From Flavobacteriaceae bacterium (lineage in GTDB: Bacteria > Bacteroidota > Bacteroidia > Flavobacteriales > Flavobacteriaceae): 10,085 nt of DNA. The notes under the pieces are model-generated. The model made no database searches, was not told the DNA's origin, and saw nothing but the letters and a program-made list of their open reading frames with translations. Location of the stretch: the NCBI GenBank assembly GCA_016649785.1, contig JAENXB010000096.1, positions 1-10,085 of the forward strand. Direction: 5' to 3'. The translations under genes and the position numbers were made by a program. Below, one piece after another: positions 6,728 to 10,085 of the stretch; position 1 is the first letter of the stretch; every line of letters begins with the position of its first letter.

Positions 6728-6740
6728 CGCAAAATTTGCG
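6728..6740. promoter_or_regulatory. Operator-like dyad CGCAAA-A-TTTGCG upstream of folE
   Basis: CGCAAA (6728-6733) and TTTGCG (6735-6740) form a perfect 6-bp dyad around one central A. The flanking TTT and AAA extend the symmetry imperfectly. It overlaps the TTTG -33 box of the folE promoter, so a protein bound there would block RNA polymerase. It also lies 63 bases upstream of the divergent T9SS cargo gene. The symmetry is seen in the sequence; the operator role is inferred. Confidence 0.4.
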
Positions 6741-6768
6741 GGAAACAGCTTTAAAATTCCTATCTTTG
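6735..6768 (+). promoter_or_regulatory. folE operon promoter
   Basis: TTTG (6735-6738), a 22-base spacer and TATCTTTG (6761-6768) fit the Bacteroidota TTG / TAnnTTTG promoter, though the spacer is at the long end of the range. Transcription should start near 6773-6775, giving a leader of roughly 37 bases before the folE ATG. It probably also serves cysS and yidD downstream. Confidence 0.7.
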
Positions 6769-6811
6769 CAAGCTAAATTAACAGAACACGACTACCTTAT
6801 AAAAAAGTGCT

Positions 6812-7495
6812 ATGAAGATAGACAATATTGAAAATGAAATAGATGAAGTTGGTGATGCTCATGCTTTTGCCAATTCAGAAAATCCTGTAAGAAAAGACGC
6901 TTTTGATCTTAGCAATCATGACAAAATTGCTTTAATAAATCAAGATGTAAAGCATATTTTGGAAACCCTGGGAATGGATCTTAACGACGATAGTCTTAAA
7001 GGAACTCCACAAAGGGTTGCAAAAATGTTTGTCAATGAAATCTTTTCGGGACTGGATCCTAAGCAAAAACCCAAAGCATCAACTTTTGAAAATAAGTATA
7101 AATACGGCGAGATGCTGGTTGAAAAGAACATTGTTATCTATTCAACCTGTGAGCACCACCTCCTGCCTATTGTAGGGAGAGCACACGTGGCTTATATTTC
7201 AAAAGGATCGGTTATAGGTTTATCAAAAATGAATCGAATTGTAGATTATTTCGCAAGACGACCTCAGGTCCAGGAGCGCCTTACAATGCAAATTGTTCAG
7301 GAATTACAGAAAGCCCTTGGTACAGATGATGTGGCTTGCATTATTGACGCAAAACACCTTTGTGTAAATAGTCGTGGTATTCAGGACATTGAAAGCAGTA
7401 CGGTTACAAGCGAATTTGGAGGAGCCTTTAAAGATCCTACTGTTAAAAATGAATTCATGGGCTACATTAAATTGAACACTTCTTTTTTAATTTAA
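6812..7495 (+). CDS. folE: GTP cyclohydrolase I
   Basis: FolE converts GTP to 7,8-dihydroneopterin triphosphate, the first step of tetrahydrofolate synthesis and the source of other pterins and queuosine precursors. It works in the cytoplasm as a homodecamer. The 227 residues are close to the 222 of the E. coli enzyme. The zinc site is intact: Cys113 and His116 in STCEHHLLPI (111-120), and Cys184 in AKHLCVNSRGIQD (180-192), where His182 matches the catalytic histidine. VIGLSKMNRIVDYFARRPQVQERLT (134-158) is the highly conserved family core. The N-terminal 30 residues are acidic and variable, as usual. The gene has its own promoter (6735-6768) with a dyad over the -33 box, and cysS follows after 34 bases. 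The intact zinc cysteines identify FolE1 rather than the unrelated FolE2. Confidence 0.97.
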   Translation: MKIDNIENEIDEVGDAHAFANSENPVRKDAFDLSNHDKIALINQDVKHILETLGMDLNDDSLKGTPQRVAKMFVNEIFSGLDPKQKPKASTFENKYKYGEMLVEKNIVIYSTCEHHLLPIVGRAHVAYISKGSVIGLSKMNRIVDYFARRPQVQERLTMQIVQELQKALGTDDVACIIDAKHLCVNSRGIQDIESSTVTSEFGGAFKDPTVKNEFMGYIKLNTSFLI

Positions 7496-7513
7496 TTTTA
7501 CAATTATAACTTT

Positions 7514-7522
7514 AAGAAAGGA
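7514..7522 (+). promoter_or_regulatory. Shine-Dalgarno-like site of cysS
   Basis: The leader just before the cysS ATG contains AGAAAGGA, a purine-rich site, with 7 bases between GGA and the start codon. Most other starts in this window have AT-rich leaders with no such site, as is common in Bacteroidota, so this one stands out. It supports the choice of ATG 7530 over later in-frame starts. Confidence 0.55.
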
Positions 7523-7529
7523 TCACTCT

Positions 7530-9014
7530 ATGGCGCTTTATAAGGAACAGAGTTTAAAAATATATAATTCAATGTCGGGCGAAAAGGAAATTTTCACCCC
7601 CATTAACGAAGGAAATATAGGAATGTATGTATGTGGCCCCACGGTTTACAGCAACGTTCACCTGGGAAACTGCAGGACCTTTATTTCTTTCGATTTGGTA
7701 TTTAGATATCTAAAACATTTAGGATTCAAGGTTCGATATGTTCGAAACATAACAGATGCGGGTCATTTGGAAAATGATGCAGATTCCGGAGAGGACCGCA
7801 TTGCAAAAAAAGCGAGACTGGAACAAATTGAGCCTATGGAGGTAGTCCAGCGTTATACCGTAGATTTCCATAATACCCTTCAAAAATTCAACAATTTACC
7901 ACCAAGTATAGAACCCACCGCGACCGGACACATAGTAGAGCAAATAGAAACTATCAAGAAAATTCTTGAAAAAGGCTTTGCTTACGAAGTGAATGGATCG
8001 GTTTATTTTGATGTTTTAAAATTTGACAAAGATCATAACTACGGAAAATTAAGCGGCCGGACTATTGAAGATATGATCGCCAATACACGTGAGCTCTCCG
8101 GGCAAAGCGATAAAAAAAATCCACAGGATTTTGCGCTTTGGAAAAAAGCCGAACCTCAACATATTATGAGATGGCCTTCACCCTGGAGCGATGGTTTTCC
8201 GGGCTGGCACCTGGAATGTACGGTAATGAGCACCAAATATCTGGGAGAATCATTTGATATTCACGGAGGAGGAATGGACCTTAAATTCCCGCATCACGAA
8301 TGTGAAATTGCACAGGGGGAAGCCGCAACCGGCAAAACACCTGTAAATTACTGGATGCACGCAAATATGCTCACACTTAACGGCCAAAAAATGGCAAAAA
8401 GTACGGGTAATAACATACTCCCCAATGAAATCTTTACCGGGAACAATCCAAACCTTAGCAAGGCCTATAGTCCTTCTGTAGCAAGGTTTTTTATGTTACA
8501 GGCCCATTACCGCAGTATTTTGGATTTTTCAAATGATGCTTTAATGGCAAGTGAGAAAGGATTTAACCGGCTGATGGATACTTTAAGGAATATAGACCAG
8601 TTACCGGTTTCCAACACCTCGTCCTTTTCAGTTGATGAATGGCAACAGCGCTGCTATAACGCAATGAATGACGATTTTAATAGTCCGATCCTGATCGCAA
8701 CCCTTTTTGATGCCGTTAAATATATAAATGCCATTAAAGAAGGAGATGAAAAAATTTCTCAACAAGACCTGGAATTGCTAAAGAATACCATGCACGATTT
8801 TATATTTGAAGTTTTAGGCCTGGTTGATTCAACCATAGTAAATGAAGACCGCACCCAAAAACTTTCAGGTACAATCGAACTACTTATAAAATTAAGAGCT
8901 GAAGCCAGAAACAATAAAGATTTTGCCACAAGTGACCAAATTCGCGACCAGTTACTCTCTTTGGGTATTCAACTTAAAGACGGAAAAGAAGGGACTACTT
9001 TTTCAGTTGAATAG
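7530..9014 (+). CDS. cysS: Cysteinyl-tRNA synthetase
   Basis: This monomeric cytoplasmic class I enzyme attaches cysteine to tRNA-Cys. The 494 residues show the Rossmann-fold catalytic core. Cys35 lies in YVCGPTVY. The HIGH-type signature reads HLGN (44-47). Cys230 lies in GWHLECTVMS with Trp226. His255 and Glu259 lie in FPHHECEIAQ, completing the expected zinc set Cys35/Cys230/His255/Glu259, which selects cysteine by its thiol. The KMSKS loop reads KMAKS (287-291) in NGQKMAKSTGN. A segment DAGHLENDADSGEDRIAKKA (76-95) is longer than the equivalent in E. coli; I remember this form as usual in Bacteroidota. The C-terminal helical DALR and anticodon-binding part covers about 330-494. It lies 34 bases after folE and 23 bases before yidD, consistent with one operon. 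Confidence 0.97.
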   Translation: MALYKEQSLKIYNSMSGEKEIFTPINEGNIGMYVCGPTVYSNVHLGNCRTFISFDLVFRYLKHLGFKVRYVRNITDAGHLENDADSGEDRIAKKARLEQIEPMEVVQRYTVDFHNTLQKFNNLPPSIEPTATGHIVEQIETIKKILEKGFAYEVNGSVYFDVLKFDKDHNYGKLSGRTIEDMIANTRELSGQSDKKNPQDFALWKKAEPQHIMRWPSPWSDGFPGWHLECTVMSTKYLGESFDIHGGGMDLKFPHHECEIAQGEAATGKTPVNYWMHANMLTLNGQKMAKSTGNNILPNEIFTGNNPNLSKAYSPSVARFFMLQAHYRSILDFSNDALMASEKGFNRLMDTLRNIDQLPVSNTSSFSVDEWQQRCYNAMNDDFNSPILIATLFDAVKYINAIKEGDEKISQQDLELLKNTMHDFIFEVLGLVDSTIVNEDRTQKLSGTIELLIKLRAEARNNKDFATSDQIRDQLLSLGIQLKDGKEGTTFSVE

Positions 9015-9037
9015 AAAAATATTTAAACAACAAGCTT

Positions 9038-9262
9038 ATGCCTAAAAAATGGGGTGCGGTTCCCTTTATACTGCTGGTGAAGTTTTATCAAAAAATAATT
9101 TCGCCTCTAACTCCTGCTACCTGCAGATATACTCCAACTTGCTCTCATTATACGTTAACAGCCCTTCAAAAATACGGCCTATTTAAAGGAGGATGGATGA
9201 GCATAAAACGTATTTTTAGTTGCAATCCTTGGGGAGGCTCCGGATATGATCCTGTACCTTAA
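9038..9262 (+). CDS. yidD: Membrane protein insertion efficiency factor YidD
   Basis: YidD is a small inner-membrane-associated protein that helps YidC- and Sec-dependent insertion of membrane proteins; its exact mechanism is not settled. The 74 residues match the family throughout: VKFYQKIISPLTPATCRYTPTCSHYTLTAL with Cys29 and Cys35, then YGLFKGGWMSIKRIFSCNPW and the C-terminal GGSGYDPVP. The amphipathic N-terminus (about 7-24) is the likely membrane contact. The ATG lies 23 bases past the cysS stop with no promoter between, so it is probably co-transcribed with cysS. In many bacteria yidD lies between rnpA and yidC; here it sits in a cysS-yidD-lgt arrangement instead. The length is normal. 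Confidence 0.95.
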   Translation: MPKKWGAVPFILLVKFYQKIISPLTPATCRYTPTCSHYTLTALQKYGLFKGGWMSIKRIFSCNPWGGSGYDPVP

Positions 9263-9311
9263 TTCCATTTTTAATAATGATTGCCTTTTATCGCAAAACG
9301 AACCAAAAATG

Positions 9312-9319
9312 TATCTTTA
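9312..9319 (+). promoter_or_regulatory. Possible -7 box for lgt
   Basis: TATCTTTA matches 5 of the 6 defined positions of TAnnTTTG and lies 34 bases before the lgt ATG. No good -33 TTG sits at the usual distance; TTG 9281-9283 is too far away. The 91-base gap after yidD makes a separate promoter plausible, but read-through from folE-cysS-yidD is equally possible. Confidence 0.35.
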
Positions 9320-9353
9320 CCCATAAAAATTAATATAATCTAAAATTTACTAT

Positions 9354-10085
9354 ATGCTTTTTAACGCAATTGTCTGGAGCCCTTCTGAAGGCTTGGATTT
9401 AGGTTTTTTTACCCTACATTATTACAGTTTAATGTTTTTAATAGCATTTGGACTGGGTTGGTATATTATGAAAAACATTTACAATAAAGAGGGTGTTTCC
9501 ATAGAAAAGCTGGATTCTCTATTTATTTACACCGTTCTTGCAACCCTTATTGGCGCCAGATTGGGACACGTAATATTTTATGATTGGGACTATTTTCAAC
9601 ACAACTTACTCGAAATATTCTTACCGGTCCGGTTTAAGCCTGAATTTGAATTCACAGGTTTTAGAGGCTTGGCAAGCCACGGAGCTGCGATAGGGATCAT
9701 TGTTGCAATGTACTTATACCGAAAGAATGTTCTGGACAAACCCATTTTATGGATTTTGGACAGAGTCGTGATCCCAGTTGCCAGCGGTGCGGTATTTATA
9801 AGAATAGGGAATTTTATGAATTCCGAAATAATCGGGAAACCCACCAATAGTGATTATGGAGTGATATTCAAGAATTTGGGGGAAGATTTCGCGAGGCACC
9901 CGGCACAATTATACGAGTCATTTTGTTATTTATTGATCTTTATCTTGCTTTGGTTTACTTATTGGAAAACCGACAAAAAGCAAAAAATCGGTTATATTTT
10001 TGGTCTGTTTTTAGTATTGCTTTGGACTGTTCGATTCTTTATAGAATTTTTAAAAGAACCCCAGGTTGGCGAGCGGGCCCTTTGG
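9354..10085 (+). CDS. lgt: Prolipoprotein diacylglyceryl transferase, 3' end outside window
   Basis: Lgt is an inner-membrane enzyme that transfers diacylglyceryl from phosphatidylglycerol to the lipobox cysteine, the first step of lipoprotein maturation. My translation from ATG 9354 gives 244 residues with no stop before the window edge; full-length family members are somewhat longer, so a short C-terminal part is missing. The family signature is complete: RIGNFMNSEIIG (150-161), where Arg150, Asn153 and Glu158 match E. coli Arg143, Asn146 and Glu151. Also present are His109 in ASHGAAIG (E. coli His103), HPAQLYE (182-188), and Arg227 and Glu231 in VRFFIEF (E. coli Arg239 and Glu243). Hydrophobic segments at about 20-40, 55-77, 108-123, 137-150, 190-204 and 212-229 fit a polytopic membrane protein. 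A product of the window is the lipoprotein at 2081-3106, a likely substrate. Confidence 0.95.
   Translation, partial: MLFNAIVWSPSEGLDLGFFTLHYYSLMFLIAFGLGWYIMKNIYNKEGVSIEKLDSLFIYTVLATLIGARLGHVIFYDWDYFQHNLLEIFLPVRFKPEFEFTGFRGLASHGAAIGIIVAMYLYRKNVLDKPILWILDRVVIPVASGAVFIRIGNFMNSEIIGKPTNSDYGVIFKNLGEDFARHPAQLYESFCYLLIFILLWFTYWKTDKKQKIGYIFGLFLVLLWTVRFFIEFLKEPQVGERALW

Noticed and set aside
6666..6811. Pterin-type riboswitch before folE
   Set aside because: The predicted leader is only about 37 bases, too short for a known THF-type aptamer, and I see no supporting stem structure.
9354..10085. lgt as a truncated pseudogene
   Set aside because: The frame is open to the last base and all catalytic residues are present. 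The missing end is due to the window edge.

Overview
The window reads as chromosomal DNA from a member of the Bacteroidota, most likely class Flavobacteriia. Four things point there. Several gene starts are preceded by the phylum's sigma-A promoter type (a TTG-like -33 box and a TAnnTTTG -7 box). There is a type B type IX secretion (T9SS) sorting domain. The prolyl- and cysteinyl-tRNA synthetases have the sequence style I associate with this phylum. The DNA is AT-rich, and most genes lack a strong Shine-Dalgarno sequence. I cannot fix the genus from sequence alone.

Layout. Positions 1-211 hold two tandem minus-strand tRNA-Glu(TTC) genes; the downstream copy is cut by the window edge. Both are probably read from one strong promoter at 234-264. 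A strong inverted repeat at 393-438 separates them from proS (minus, 472-1950), which encodes an archaeal/eukaryotic-type prolyl-tRNA synthetase. Tightly packed divergent promoters at about 2035-2065 drive proS one way. The other way they drive a plus-strand pair: an unusual lipoprotein rich in Gly/Tyr and Arg/Ser (2081-3106), then an OmpP1/FadL-family outer-membrane transporter (3130-4641).

A 179-base convergent gap (4642-4820) holds two short tandem repeats. It is followed by a minus-strand secreted protein with a T9SS type B C-terminal domain (4821-6665). This is divergent from a plus-strand housekeeping run: folE (6812-7495), cysS (7530-9014), yidD (9038-9262) and lgt (from 9354, open at the window end). 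A 13-base dyad overlaps the -33 box of the folE promoter.

How the genes relate. tRNA-Glu, proS and cysS serve translation, and folE makes the first pterin intermediate. YidD and Lgt serve membrane-protein insertion and lipoprotein maturation. The lipoprotein, the FadL-like porin and the T9SS cargo are envelope or surface proteins, and the lipoprotein needs Lgt for its anchor. I see no transposase, integrase, CRISPR array, phage gene, toxin-antitoxin pair or defence cassette. This is a largely ordinary core-genome region. The points most worth a second look are the uncharacterised lipoprotein beside the FadL porin, the divergent promoters, the folE operator-like dyad, the CTTTGCGTT repeat, and the lost zinc cysteines of ProS.
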